64,000 nucleotides of DNA from Clytia hemisphaerica (lineage: Eukaryota > Cnidaria > Hydrozoa > Leptothecata > Clytiidae): positions 2,273,316 to 2,337,315 of the forward strand of contig CACVBU010000910.1 of NCBI GenBank assembly GCA_902728285.1, in the 5' to 3' direction. The notes under the pieces were generated by a model. It worked only from the letters and a program-made list of their open reading frames with translations. It had not been told where the DNA came from and searched no databases. The position numbers and the translations under genes are program-made. Below are positions 31,031 through 42,782 of the stretch, one piece after another (positions within the stretch are counted from its first letter, which is position 1; each line of letters opens with the position of its first letter).

Positions 31031-32502
31031 CATAAAGTTTGTCAACGTGAAAGTTGAAAGTCACGTGGAGTTTTTTCAACTTTCAACTTATAAATTGTAT
31101 GGTCACTCACTAAAAGATTTTATTTACTAGATATACAAAATACATACAAAATTAACCCTTCGTTCATCTTAGGGAAGGTGGTAGCCTAGAAATCTAAGCT
31201 AGATTGATTCAGTCACTTGGTAAAATCTGATGGTAAGTTGTGAATGAATATCAGTTTTTCAAGGCAAACTTAAAATTCCGTACATCATAAAAACCATTAA
31301 AGCACCGCGATAACGCCGTCAGCCGTATCTTGGCCATGTAAAAACTGGCTTATTGGTTAACCAGGCTAGGAAGGTGGAAAAGGGCTTCCTTTAAACGAAA
31401 ACTTTTAAAAAGTTTATCCAAGTGAAATAGACTGTCTTTTAAGTTGCTAAGCAACATGGCATCAATTGGCATTTTGTGGTAGTCTTTGGTATAAAATCCG
31501 CAAGATCGCGCACCGTAGCTTAAAGGTTTTGTTTTTAAATAAGAGCTGATAAGAGTGATATTGTTTGCTCACTCATTAATTTTAATTCACAAGCTTTTAA
31601 CATTGGATTGGTGCGGGTGTGGAGCAAGATTGGTCAGAAAAAGGAAAAGAAAAACATATTTTGATTATATCAGCATAATATAACAATAGCAAGATGCTGT
31701 CCTGATATGAAATATGTGTCTGATATGAAACAGAAACACTTATGTAAAAAGGAAACCTATGCTCTACGCTCATACATACGGTTTCAAGCGAACAAATGAT
31801 TGACAATTCAATGATAAAGAAATACAAAGTCAAAATGTTCGATGACGAAAATAAAGAGATAAAATAGATCATCAGAAATGGTAGACAAGAAAATAAAAAA
31901 GCAAAGGTCAATGATTGTATGAAATCAAAAAATGAAGAAGAGGTGAAATTCTTTGTAGTATGCATAAGGGAGTGGTTTAACCATGTTCCTGCCATTGAGC
32001 TTAAGCTAGCGGCCAATATCTTAAGGCTTCACATTTTCTTGCTTGAGAAAGGTCGAAGATTCCTTTCTTTCTATCTTTAAAATCTTTAAGGCTTTAAAAT
32101 CAACGGTACCTGCTATGCTAGTCTCGAGATTCATGAATGGTGTAAAAAATTAGTATAGTACGGTTATTTGAAATGCGTTTTTTATTAGCATACTATAACA
32201 AAAATTTATATAAGCATAATTTTTTAAATAAAATAATATAACTGTAAACAAAAGATAATTTATGAAAAGTGAGCAATTGAACCGTGACAAGGCTGAAAAT
32301 TAACATAAATTATGAGAACTTATACAAAATTTTCAATTGTACGTGAGTTTTTTGATGACTAAAACCCCTGCGTGTAACGGTGTTTATTACTCTATAAAAA
32401 TCATTTGTGGTGTTTAAAATGTCGTGGGGAAATCCCCTTTGTCCCAAATTATTTTGTCCATGATTCTACATTAAACCGTTCGACATGAGAACCATCAACA
32501 CC
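31031..32502. other. No gene supported; dispersed repeat at 31430-31575
   Basis: The stretch around 31430-31575 (TGGTAGTCTTTGGTATAAAATCCGC, GCGCACCGTAGCTTAAAGG) recurs in inverse near 39905-40000 and in part near 20440-20560, so it is a dispersed repeat. A minus-strand open frame at 31597-32016 is very rich in Ser, Phe and Leu with no recognisable family, and I do not call it a gene. Confidence 0.45.
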
Positions 32503-32662
32503 CCTAAGACAATGTTCAGACGTTCCGTTCCGAAACGGTTCCGAAACAAGTGTGAACATCAAAATTTGAAATGTCAAAAAAGAAGACGTTACAAAGCAAA
32601 ACAGATAGAAACGGTTTCGCGCCGGAGCGAAACGGAACAGTAACGTGTAAACATGGTCTAAG
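32503..32662. mobile_element. 160-bp MITE with CTAAGACAATGTT ends
   Basis: CTAAGACAATGTTCAGACGT at the left and its near inverse at the right, each followed inward by CCGTTCCGAAACGG-like motifs. Small non-autonomous element, class unknown. Confidence 0.6.
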
Positions 32663-32840
32663 ACCACTATGATTGATGATATGAAAAAAATATATAATAT
32701 TCCGGTAGATTAAAAAGTCAGGAATTAACAATCATATCCTTCTTGTGATTGTTTCAACATGGAGAAGACTCTAGAAAAATGTTATTTATTATGAGTATTA
32801 CGGCCAATTTGGAGAGAATATTCGACGCAAATTGAGTTAA

Positions 32841-33595
32841 CCCTATTAGCCCCAAGCTATTTTGACTTTTGTATCCCCAGGGGGGGGGGGTAGAATCTAC
32901 CACCCTCGATTATTTTCGATCTAGAAGAGCTATGGCCATGAAATTTGGTACAGATGTTCTCCATCATGATACAATTTTCCAGGAAGAAAAAAAAAATTGA
33001 TGACGTCATTCAAAAACTGATGACGTCATCACAAAATTTCCACCTGTCGGAAAAAAGCCCAAATATATGGTTTACAAAAATGTCTATTACAGTCGAACCA
33101 ATAAAGATATTTCGATTCTGTTTGAAGATTCTGAAAGGTAAAAGACTGTTTTTTAACATAATTGCCGGTTTTGCAATTTCTATGAAGATTTTTTCTTAAA
33201 ATCTATGCTGAAGATGAGTAAAATTTTCAAAATTTGATGACGTCATAAATGATGACGTCATCATTTTCAAAAATTTTCTTTAGATTTTTTAAATTTGTAT
33301 TATCAATGCCTATCACGTGTCAAAATTTTAAAATGATTGAATAAATAGTTTAGAAGTTATCAGCACTTTAAAATTTTGAGTTTTAAGGATTTTAGCTGGG
33401 TTTTATGTCATGTTTCACAATAAAGTCATAAAACCTGATCTGAACAACCTATGACCCTTAAATTTTTCTACAAGTACTCTTAATAAGATTTTATTAAAAG
33501 TCAGAAAGTTTCAATTCGTTTGAATAATTTTTCTCCGAGATATAAACAAAAGAACTCCAGCGTGGTAGATTCTACCCCCCCTGGGGCTAATAGGG
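32841..33595. mobile_element. TTAA-flanked piggyBac-like MITE, 755 bp
   Basis: CCCTATTAGCCCC at the left and GGGGCTAATAGGG at the right are perfect inverses bordered by TTAA (32837-32840, 33596-33599). A second inverted block, GGGGGGTAGAATCTACCAC, follows inside. CCC termini with a TTAA duplication are the piggyBac signature. TGATGACGTCAT motifs recur inside. No coding capacity. Confidence 0.88.
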
Positions 33596-34018
33596 TTAAA
33601 GCTCTTGGATAGCTAAAATATGATCAATTCGAAGTCTTACAGATTTTTGAATTGCCTGCTGCTTAAAAATCGCTAGCGGAAATGCTTCATGCGAAAATGG
33701 AAGAGTTCCGATTTAAGCGTATTATAATAAAGAAGATGAATGAAAATGTCATAATACAAGATATCAAATTGTTATTATAAAAAACGTGTAAAAACCAAGG
33801 TGCACTGGCAATCTTCTTACAATGTTCTTATTTTTTTCCAAAGTCCAGCCTAAACATTCTTATAACCTAGGTCCTAATAAAAAAAAATGTGCAAAAAAAA
33901 AAAAAATAGCTGGTTGGACGAAATGTTACTTTTTGACTTTAGATTGATGTCACTGATTGACATAACTAAATCTTAGCAAGGCTTGAAGATATGTACGATG
34001 GGATGAATTAAATGTATT
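33596..34018. other. No gene; fragment of CACGTTTTTT family
   Basis: Near 33781-33895 an AACGTGTA end, ATGTTCTTATTTTT, CAGCCTAAACATTCTTATAA and a TAATAAAAAAAAATGTG end mark a short decayed TA-family copy. The rest is featureless. Confidence 0.45.
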
Positions 34019-35390
34019 TTTGGACCTACCGGTGGGGTGGAGGTCCTATAAATTAACCTTCGTTCGTTCGTTCGTTCGTTCGTTCGTTCGTCCGTTCGTT
34101 CGTTCGTTCGTTCGTTCGTTCGTTCGTTCGTTCGTTCGTTCGTTCGTTCGTTCGTTCGTTCGTTCGTTCGTTCGTTCGTTTCGTTCGTTCGTTCGTTCGT
34201 TCGTTCGTCGTTCGTTCGTCGTTCGTTCGTTCGTTCGTTCGTTCGTTCGTTCGTTCGTTCGTTCGTTCGTTCGTTCGTTCGTTCGTTCGTTCGTTCGTTC
34301 GTTCGTTCGTTCGTTCGTTCGTTCGTTCGTTAGCTTTCCTCATGATTGGCTGATAAGTTTTTTCTGATTTTTTGCACAAAGATGTGTAACTATAAACCCT
34401 CGAATTTGACGGAGCCCGATTTTCGAAGAAAAAAAATTTTTGGGCAAATTTGGGCCAAAAAAACGGGTTTTTTGGACTTTGTGAAAAATTGGATCATTAA
34501 CTTTTTCTGATTTTTTGCATGAAAGTAGGGTACCATCATAGGTAGAAGATGGCTCAAGCAAATTTTTTCAAAAAAATTTTGTTGGCACAAAAAACGCATG
34601 TTTATCTATAAGAATCACTATTAATAAGCATACATCGATGTTCTTAGTTAAATTACTCAATTTCTTAATGAGATAGATGTTTTTTTTGCTCATGCGGGCT
34701 TACTTTTGAAGAATATATGTGTTTAGACATGAAATTTTGGTTGCTTGGCGTTTTTTTATAGAAAAACTGGCCAAATTCGATATTTGTTTTTAAGCACATT
34801 ATCAATTACTTAGGTATTAGCTTTTCTCGAGATTGGCTCTTTGATTCTTTATGATTTTTTAGCACAAAGATGCATAACTATAAACCCTCGAATGTGACGG
34901 AGCCCGACTTTCAAAAAAAAAAAATTTAGGGGCAAATTTGGGCCAAAAAACGGCTAAAAAATGGGTTTTTTGGACTTTGTGAAAAATTGGATCATTAATT
35001 TTTTCTGATTTTTTGCATGAAAGTAGGGTACCATCATAGGTAAAACATGGCTCAAGTAAATTTTTTCAAAAAAATTTTGTTGGCTCAAAAAACGCATGTT
35101 TATCTACAAGAATTACTATTAATAAGCACACATCAATGTTCTTAGCCAAATTACTCAATTTTTTGATGAGATAGATGTTTTTTTGCTCACGAAGTCTTGA
35201 ATATGAAAAAATATTTCAAGAGCATGAAATTTTGGTTTCTAAACGTTTTTTTTATAAGAAAAAACGACTAATTTTATATATCGTCACTATATGTGTTCTG
35301 AATGATTGTTTAATGGTGACGCTCACGTAGATATCAATTATATATGTGTTAAATGCATAACCAGGTAGATCCATAAAAGTATCACTTGTT
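34019..35390. repeat. GGACCTACC-family copy with long (TTCG)n array
   Basis: It starts TTTTTGGACCTACC, contains GGAGGTCCTATAAATTAACC, the TTCG array, then two tandem modules of about 490 bp (34345 and 34840) sharing TTTTTTGCACAAAGATG, CCCTCGAAT and CATGAAAGTAGGGTACCATC, and ends CCAGGTAGATCCATAA. Paralogous to 15682-17325. Confidence 0.7.
34059..34330. repeat. (TTCG)n microsatellite, about 270 bp
   Basis: Nearly pure TTCG for about 68 units with a few slips (TCCG, an extra T near 34180, and GTCG steps near 34207 and 34218). Open frames in all phases encode RSFV or NERT repeats and are artefacts. Confidence 0.97.
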
Positions 35391-35396
35391 TTGTTT

Positions 35397-35792
35397 TCAT
35401 TTACCACTTGGTGGTGCTGCTGTTGTTATTCCAGCGCTGTCATCAACTTTGTAACATATGCATTTGTATCGTCCTGTTTGTGATCCGTAGCATTCATCTG
35501 TTCTAACACAATGACCCCCGCATGCATTAAGGGTGAATACACAGTAATTGAAACATGAGATATCGTTATTGCTACCTTGTTGGAGATGACACGCACCAAA
35601 CTCTCTACATTCCCCCTCGACAGATAAAATCTTGACTGGATTACCTTGTTGGAGCAATAGGCAATTCGGCAGGTTGGATGGATCATCGTCAATTAACCCT
35701 TGCGTCACCAATTGATTGTTACATGAACGAACATAATTGGTTTGAACGACCATCATGTAAAACACAAAAACAAAACTGTTCGTCGTCTTCAT
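35397..35792 (-). CDS. Small secreted cysteine-rich protein
   Basis: A 131-residue single-exon frame. The first 20 or so residues (MKTTNSFVFVFYMMVVQTNY) look like a signal peptide. The mature part has eleven Cys at residues 24, 44, 62, 68, 80, 84, 91, 95, 101, 111 and 113. The C-terminal spacing C-x3-C-x5-C-x9-C-x-C in CGGHCVRTDECYGSQTGRYK followed by CIC is like the first part of an EGF-like domain, but a full EGF module is not present. A Thr/Ala/Pro tail ends the protein. It probably acts outside the cell or on the cell surface. It starts just outside a GGACCTACC repeat copy, whose right end overlaps its 3' side. Function unknown; the odd Cys number suggests a dimer or a free thiol. Confidence 0.65.
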   Translation of the reverse strand: MKTTNSFVFVFYMMVVQTNYVRSCNNQLVTQGLIDDDPSNLPNCLLLQQGNPVKILSVEGECREFGACHLQQGSNNDISCFNYCVFTLNACGGHCVRTDECYGSQTGRYKCICYKVDDSAGITTAAPPSGK

Positions 35793-36340
35793 ATTTCACC
35801 CCTAAAAACATGAATATAAAGATGATTGATAGCTCAAGGATGCCCCTTTAAATAAAAAATATCGATAGAGCGATGAATAGAGAAGTCATTTCAGCTTGCG
35901 CTCAGTGAAATATGAATGCTTCTGCTAATCCTTCAATGAATAAGTTTCCTTCAAGAAGTATTCTATAGAATTTTGCGTATCAGACTAAAAACTTAGTGGC
36001 CACACGATTTTTGTATAAGAACAGACTATATAAGAACATAACTCTTTGATGGTAAAAATATTAAAAGAACAAGCAAGTTAAGAACATTTTAGAAGGCTTT
36101 GCGGATCGTAAAACACTTATTTTCTTTGACTTCGGCAAATGGAAAAAATACTGACAAAATGGTGAAAATAAGAACATGTTAAGAACATATTGAGGCTTTG
36201 AACCAATTTACAGTTAAAAATTTTCTATAAATGAAATTCTTAGGTTTTGTTGCCAAATTCCGATTCTGCCAAATTGTGTGGGTTGCGTGCGTGAAGATAT
36301 AACCCTATGCGTAATAGTGCGTAGTCTAAAAAAAATAATA
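35793..36340. other. Upstream of secreted-protein gene; TA-family fragment
   Basis: A TATA-like ATTTAAA lies near 35850 for the minus-strand gene. From about 36000 to 36230 AAGAACAT and AGGCTTTG blocks with a CACGATTTTTGTATAAGAAC end mark a decayed CACGTTTTTT-family copy. Confidence 0.4.
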
Positions 36341-36344
36341 TACG

Positions 36345-36580
36345 CGTATGGCCGATCGGATGATTCATCGAATGATTTATCGCATCGAATTTTTTATCGA
36401 ACGGTTTATCGCATCGAATTTTTTATTGAAAAATTTACCGCATCAAATTTTTTATCGGATGATATGTGTCGTATCGAAAGAGTTTATCGAATAAATCATC
36501 GCATAATCGATTATTTCATCGCACAATTCATCGAATCGAAAGAGTTTATCAAATTAATTATCGAATATTTTATCGCAGCT
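36345..36580. repeat. Degenerate TTTATCGCATCGAAT repeats
   Basis: TTATCG, CATCGAAT and GAGTTTATCGAAT recur in a loose tandem pattern of about 12-45 bp. The plus-strand open frame here is a by-product. Confidence 0.7.
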
Positions 36581-37384
36581 ACGGCGTTCCATACTTTCGT
36601 TTTCAAATGTGAAATATATTTGGCACGCGGGTTATGAGATTGAAAATGATATTTTCAAATGACAAATATATTTGACATTATGCTTATGATGAACAAAAAC
36701 GGCAAATTTTCAAAAAACATCTTTGATATTCTGCTTTACAATCATACTTTCAAAAACGATTTTATGTCCAGTATATTTGACATTGCCCCTGGCGGCTAAC
36801 AACTGGTGAAGACAAATATACATGCCATTGGACTGCTCAAAATATTTTTTATTTTCTCCCGCCGAAAACAACTGCATCGCCTCGAAAATCTTTTTTGCCA
36901 TTTTTTCCGCATAGGCATGGAAAGAGTTAAAGTCGAGTCTTACCTCAGATACTGTATGAAGCTGATAAAAAGAATTGGTCCTTTATACACCATTTTTGAC
37001 ACCCGAAGCTATTGCCCGGCAATTATTAACATCCCTTACGTAATTCCAGAATCTTTCCAACCTTTCAAATCATACCGACATAACATTTTTGGCAGCGTGC
37101 AAATGCATAGAAAAAACATACAGGCCTTTATAATCCGATCGCCTAAAAATTTTGAAGCTACTTTTTTACCTACCTAGTCTGTTCCCGTTGTTAAGTGGCA
37201 ACGAGAAAGCTATCGTATGGTATATATTTAAAAAACGAACCTGCTATATATTGAAGAATGTAAGAAATAAACCAAAGAGCTCACCTTTAGGCTGGAAGTT
37301 CAATCAGATTTAAAGTGTTCTCTAAGCAGTCTTCTTATTTTCTGTCTTTAAGCTAATCTTTCACCGACTTATATATAAGATAGA
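36581..37384. other. No gene supported
   Basis: An open frame at 36806-37177 on + has no recognisable family, no clear signal and no splice context. Nothing else is recognised. Confidence 0.3.
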
Positions 37385-37389
37385 TACCG

Positions 37390-37605
37390 GTTTTTTTTAT
37401 AAGGGTACAACTTAGTAAATGTAAGACAAATTAAGGGAATGTTTGACCTCAGATCTCAAAAAATTACTAAGGAAAGTATTGATTTAAGCCTCTAAGTAAA
37501 GAAATTAAGCTGTTGAATATATTTCAAGAATATTTTAGCTTGAAAATTTCGAAAAATAAGACCAGTCGGTTGATTTCGTGTTCCTATAAAAACAGGTTTA
37601 TCGAA
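37390..37605. mobile_element. Diverged TA-type TIR element
   Basis: ACCGGTTTTTTTTATAAGGG at the left and TTCCTATAAAAACAGGT at the right are loosely inverted and flanked by TA. It is probably a distant relative of the CACGTTTTTT family. Confidence 0.4.
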
Positions 37606-37860
37606 TTAAACTGATTATTCTTGATTTTTGCTTGAAAAGGCGATCATTAAATCTGCATTAAATCTACGACAGCTGGTGAAAGATAGTATCTTCGATTGGT
37701 ATCGGTCGAAAGATTTCCTCTCACAAGTTTGTTTCTTCTTGATTCGTCCGTAAGGTGAAGCATTGATAAAGTTTTCCTTCCACCTTTTTTACGATATGAC
37801 ATGGCTGTCAACAAATTTTCACTGGCAAGACCAGTTTCCCTCTTCAATGATCGACTTGAG

Positions 37861-38300
37861 CCCTTATCGGTCCTTACGCCGGCCCTAATTTAACGACGAC
37901 CCTTATTTAACGCCGGCCTTTATTACGCCACAGCCTGATTTTGGGCTTACACTAATTAGGGCCGGAAATAACGCCAAAATTTGTTAGAATGGCTATTTAT
38001 GCTTCAATTTACATTAAAACATCATTTTTCAGTAGTAAACTGTTGAAAATTCCTGAGTTTGATTGAATTGAAATTGAAAATCAAAAGTTTTAGATATGGA
38101 GTAACACAATGGATAATTTTTTATCTTCGAATCATACCTAAAATCTTTTAAATAGAGAAAAATGGTCAAAAATTAACACCACTTTTAAGTAAAATTTGCA
38201 AAATTTTGGCCCTTTTTACACCGGCCCTTATTACGCCAAGAGCCTAAAAATAACGCCAATAAGGGCCGGCGTAAAAAGGGCCGATAATGTAACACAAGGG
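37861..38300. mobile_element. TIR element rich in GCCGGCCCTTATT
   Basis: CCCTTATCGG and TTACGCCGGCCCTAATT near the left are mirrored by AATAAGGGCCGGCGTAA and CCGATAATG...CAAGGG at the right. Further GGCCCTTATTACGCC units occur in the subterminal regions. About 440 bp, no coding capacity. Confidence 0.65.
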
Positions 38301-40100
38301 TGACTAACACGTCTTTGGGCATCCAGACGCCAGGTTATCAATTTTCCGACTGTTCCTCTCGGGTTAAGAAGAGTATTTCATCTTTTTAACTTATTTGAAT
38401 TCAAAATTGGTCCATGATTTGAAAGTCATTCGAAATGAAGTTCCATTGAAAATTTGGAAAGGCCCTTCATGGAAATATGTGGCTGGGAATAGATACCTTT
38501 TCATAACACCAAAATTTTTGAAGCCTTGGGATGTTCTTTTCGAGCTTTAAGCCTAAAAATGTTCTTAAGATTTTGGCCATCGAAGCCTGTTTTGTATAGT
38601 TTGCTCTTATAAAGAAAACGTGTATAAGCATACAAGAATGCCAATTTGCAGATTTTCTAAGTATAACAGCATATACGCCAACGTGAAATATTTTTTAAGT
38701 CGTCAATTTTTTGCTGAAGTAAAAAAGACCCTCCCTGATGATGACTAGCCACATTCCCCTGTTTCCGAAATCTGAAGCTTTTTATTCGAATTTCTGAGAT
38801 TTTTCAAAAAAAATTGGTTCGGGTTGAACCCGAATTATAAGAATTATAATTCATAAGCATACAATAAGCATATGCTGTGCCTGGATGCTTTGAAAGCTTA
38901 ATCGCATACATGAGCCTGACCAAGGGGCAGACACTTGCTTATAAAAACATGTACTGGAATCAGCAAAATACTTGGCTCAAGAAAATACACAAAACATACG
39001 CCTCGAAGATCAAAGGTTTTGGCACAAGGTCTAAATATTTCTCAATTAAGGAAGGTCATTGCAAAATAATAAGTGATCATTAGTATTTTGCGAAGATTAA
39101 ATCAACTGCACTCAAATTTCGATCCAAGATAACATTCTTTTTTGGGTATCCCTCTTGATTGGCAAGTTAGATCAATAGATTAAAACAGATAGCATTATGT
39201 GAAAACAGGAAAATAGGCGAAGTCAATTATAGAGGTTATAGAACTATAACAACTGCGGTCTTTAATTGTTATCGAAATTTTAAAGTGGCACTATGTTGAA
39301 GTGAAAATTTAATGAGTTCAGAGATAAAAACAGTGCTCCAGACTTGTGCGATATAATCTTTCTGTATTGAGCAAGGAGGTCTTAGATATTCAAGATCAGA
39401 TTTAATGTCGCCTTGAAAGTTAGAGCAATAGATTAAAACAGATGGGAGATAAAGAAAACAGGAAAATACGGTAAAGTCAAATTTCATTTAAAATGATGGA
39501 GGTCAAAGCTCTGTCATCTAATTCTTTGTATGCGGTTTTGAAGTGAACATTTGATGAAAATTAGTCTGCCCGTTTCCCCTATTTCAATGTTGAATTCAGA
39601 GAGAAAAACAGTGCTCCAGATTTGTGCGTTATATTCTTCCTAGAATGAGCAAGGACGAAGGTTCCCTTTTCTTTAGCGATCTACTCTAAGGTCCCCAATT
39701 GTAGGGGGGGGGGTCCGAAAAAAAGGAGGTCCAAAATTTTACCTCCGAAAACCCTAAAATAAGGCAATTTAAATTAAAACCAGGCTATTCAGAGAAATTC
39801 AGCTTATGATAGCTGAAAATATTTTCAAAAATGAATAAACGGGGGGGGTCCTAATAAGAACATTTAAAAGTTTACAGCCTATAACATTTGAACGCTCGTA
39901 CAATAAGTAGAGCATTAAGCTACGGTGCGCAATCTTGCGGATTTTTTACCAAAGACTACCATGAAATGGTATTGATGCCACGTTGCTTGATGTTCAGGAA
40001 CCAAGAGACAGATCTAGTGTGTAATTGGAGAAATCCAGGGCGATGAGTGTTAACCCTTTAGGTACTCTAAGATCCCGAATAAATATCTTCCCCCGTGTAT
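38301..40100. other. No gene; TA-family fragment and an imperfect 240-bp direct repeat
   Basis: A right-half fragment of the CACGTTTTTT family ends AACGTGTA near 38625. TTAGATCAATAGATTAAAACAGA near 39167 and 39420, and CAGTGCTCCAGA near 39330 and 39608, mark two imperfect tandem copies of about 240-280 bp. The poly-G tract near 39704 and 39841 may be remnants of a poly-G element. No ORF is convincing. Confidence 0.4.
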
Positions 40101-40504
40101 TAAAACCCCCATTGTTTTGCACAATGATGCAAAATGGCAATACCCAAAATGTGACGGAGCCCGATTTTCAAAAATATTTTTTCCGGCCAAAAATACCAGA
40201 AATATGCCGGAAAACCAGCTTTTTTGGCATTCTCTCGAGATTTCACCATTAGTTTTTTTCTGATTTTTTGCACAGAGATACACGTTTTTTTTTATTAGAA
40301 CACCTAAAGTTTGGCTGAGCCTGGATGTGCTTATTTTTTTAGCAATTTTCAGCCTAAAATGTTCTTAAATGCGTTCTTAATTTTTCAGACTACTCTAAAT
40401 CGACAATATGATACAAAATAAAGAGCACTTAAATTTGGCAAAATTTGGACAATATTTGACTCTTGACTTTTGAAGATCCACCCCTAAATTCGGTTAAAAC
40501 TGCT

Positions 40505-42103
40505 CAGGGGGGGTACCAAGTCAGTGTACTGGACCATAGGGTACTAACTTGATTTTTGGATTTTTTTCCAAAAAATTAGACCACCACCCTTTTAGTACAC
40601 TGTACTAACTTTTTTTCACGGTCGGGGCTTTGACACCACCCTTTTAGTACACTGTACTAACTTTCTTCCACAGCCGGAGCTTTGATACCACCCTTTTAGT
40701 ACACTGTACTAACTTTCTTCCACAGCCGGAGCTTTGATACCACCCTTTCAGTACACTGTACTGACTTCTCCATGACCGGATTTTTGATACTACCCTTTTA
40801 GTACACTGTACTAGCTGTTTTTTCGATCAGATAAGTTTAGAAACCACCCCTTATAGTGCACTGTTCTAATTTCTTCTTAGCCAGATAAGTTTAATTGCCA
40901 CCATATACAAAGGTTTTGAAGCATTTTGCTAGGAAAAGCACCAAATTATATAAAAGGAAAGATTTGAATATTAAAATACTTGAATCCTTATATAGTACAA
41001 ACACTGAAACAATGAAACAGACAAAGCAAAGTCAATCAAATAGCTGAAATTAGCACGTCAAAACACTCAAAACCAACTTTGAGTTATTTCCCTTCTTGTG
41101 ACTTGATTTCTGGTTGTCTGGCAATCTGTAGCAGTTTTTCTTTTTTGAAAAATAAAAATGAAAGACTTAATAACATTGTACACAAACTGAAATGGAAAAT
41201 CTTTTATCAAATGTAATATTATACAAAATATATAAAAAGGTGCTTTCCGCGGGGGGGGGGCACTCCAGGTAAGTGACCTACCGGACGTGCGGCCCTTAAG
41301 GGTAGGTTTTTTGGACTTTGGAAAGTGCACTGTAAGGGTTGATTTGTGAGCAAGTGGGAAAAAATGCACTGTAAGGGTGTAAAATTTGAGAAATTTCAAA
41401 AAATTTTGCCCTGAAAAGATTTTCGATTTTCAGCCAAATTTTTCCTGCACTGTAAGGGACCGATTTTAGAGACCTGATTTTTGGCCGAACGTATGGTCGT
41501 TTTCACCCCCTCCCCCCGGTGATTTCACTTATATACAGATTTTTTTTCAATTAACATCAATCCAACAAGGTTGCTAAAAAACATAAAACAATAGAGCGGA
41601 TTTGTTTTTATAAAACTTGAAAGCTTCGATTCGAACGTTTACACATTCAAATTCTTGTTGTTGCCATAATGTAGATAGGGCCTTAAAGAAAACGTAAACA
41701 AGATTGGAATTAAGACCGGTCTCCACTTGCGCATACTGCGACTCTGAAACAAATCCAATCAAGTAAACAGGAAACATTGGGAGAAAATCAGTGTACCAAT
41801 TTGTATAGCTTAACCAGCCTCGACTTGAAGGTCTCGGACCAGCTTGGACCTGGCAAATTAGGCCAAATATACATGGGAATTCACTGGGTTTGTGTGTTTT
41901 TACCACTGAAATTAGTACAATGTACTAACTTCTCAGTGTGTATCAATTCAGAACACCACCCTTTTTAGTACAGTGTACTAACTTTTTCATTGTATTTTTC
42001 TCAGAGGACCACCCTTTTAGTACACTGTACTAACTCAATTTAATCTAAAAAATACACCACCCCACCAGCTATGGGCCAGTACACTGACTCGATACCCCCC
42101 CTG
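40505..42103. mobile_element. Poly-G TIR element, 7-bp target duplication
   Basis: The ends CAGGGGGGGTACCAAGTCAG and the inverse of CTGACTCGATACCCCCCCTG match over nearly 29 bp, then continue as TGTACTGG. The 7-bp AACTGCT flanks both sides (40498-40504, 42104-42110). Inside both ends are tandem ACCCTTTTAGTACACTGTAC units (about 57 bp apart). A further element sits inside at 41248-41518. Confidence 0.9.
41248..41518. mobile_element. hAT-like poly-G MITE, innermost of three
   Basis: The ends are CGCGGGGGGGGGGCACT at the left and CCCCTCCCCCCG at the right, with GTGCTTTC and GTGATTTC flanking (7 of 8 bases equal). GCACTGTAAGGG occurs repeatedly inside. Same family as 45348-45688. Confidence 0.7.
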
Positions 42104-42249
42104 AACTGCTTAAAAAGAGGAAAAAATTGTAGTTTCTTGTCATTTTTTTCCAAACTGAGGCTGGGCATGTTCTTAAGATGTTCTTAATTTTTCGACGAAT
42201 TTCAGCCTATATGTTCTTATAAACTAGATTCTAATAAAAAAAAAACGTG

Positions 42250-42650
42250 TACGTATTAGCAATGCCCCAAATGTGGCCGATTCTGATTTTTAAGAAAAAA
42301 AATTTTTCCGGTCGAAAATGCCGGAAATATGCCAGAAATCGCCGTTTTTGCAGATTTTCATTGGATTTTTTTCCTTTGTTTCTTCACTCAAAAAAGATGA
42401 CAATGCCCACTATCAATCACGGTTCATGATTTAATTGTCAATAAAACTGATTTTTGCAACCGGAACTTTCTATTTCTTTTTTTCCCTACTCCTCTTCCTT
42501 CTCCCCCCATCAACAATCAATGATGAAATTTAATGTGTTATGCATTTTCGCTAAACGCTATATTTTCTGACTTTTTTTTTTCAATTTTCTCCTCATTGGT
42601 GCTATCTCACTTTCATCATCTGGTAGGTCCAATCAGCATCCAGCTTGTTT
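42250..42650. repeat. Right part of a split GGACCTACC-family copy
   Basis: It resumes with CGTATTAGCAATGCCCCAAA and ends GGTAGGTCCAATCAGCAT. The left part is at about 40100-40280. The copy was split by the TA element. Confidence 0.65.
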
Positions 42651-42782
42651 AGGTTTTTGAATGAGTAGTAAATGGGTCAGTAAAAATTCACCTCGTAATC
42701 AACATAAAGAAATGTTTCATTTACTAGTTTAGTAGCTTATCACAAAAATGCCAGGTGAACCTATTCGTCTCCAATCTATTTA

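Larger units (their letters stand above)
40281..42249. mobile_element. CACGTTTTTT-family TA element carrying two nested insertions
   Basis: The left end CACGTTTTTTTTTATTAGAA and right end TTCTAATAAAAAAAAAACGTG are inverted, with TA at 40279-40280 and 42250-42251. The flanks join as GCACAGAGA-TA-CGTATTAGC, which matches the uninterrupted sequence of the paralogous GGACCTACC repeat near 16008, proving the TA duplication. Without the insertion at 40505-42103 the element is only about 360 bp. Confidence 0.9.

Noticed and set aside
31597-32016. 139-residue minus-strand frame rich in Ser, Phe and Leu
   Set aside because: Composition reflects antisense of A/G-rich DNA; irregular hydrophobic pattern and no family match.
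34020-34379. Long open frames encoding RSFV or NERT repeats
   Set aside because: Direct translation of the (TTCG)n microsatellite, open in all phases.
36806-37177. 123-residue open frame on the + strand
   Set aside because: No recognisable family, signal peptide or splice context, and AT-rich composition; insufficient to call a gene.
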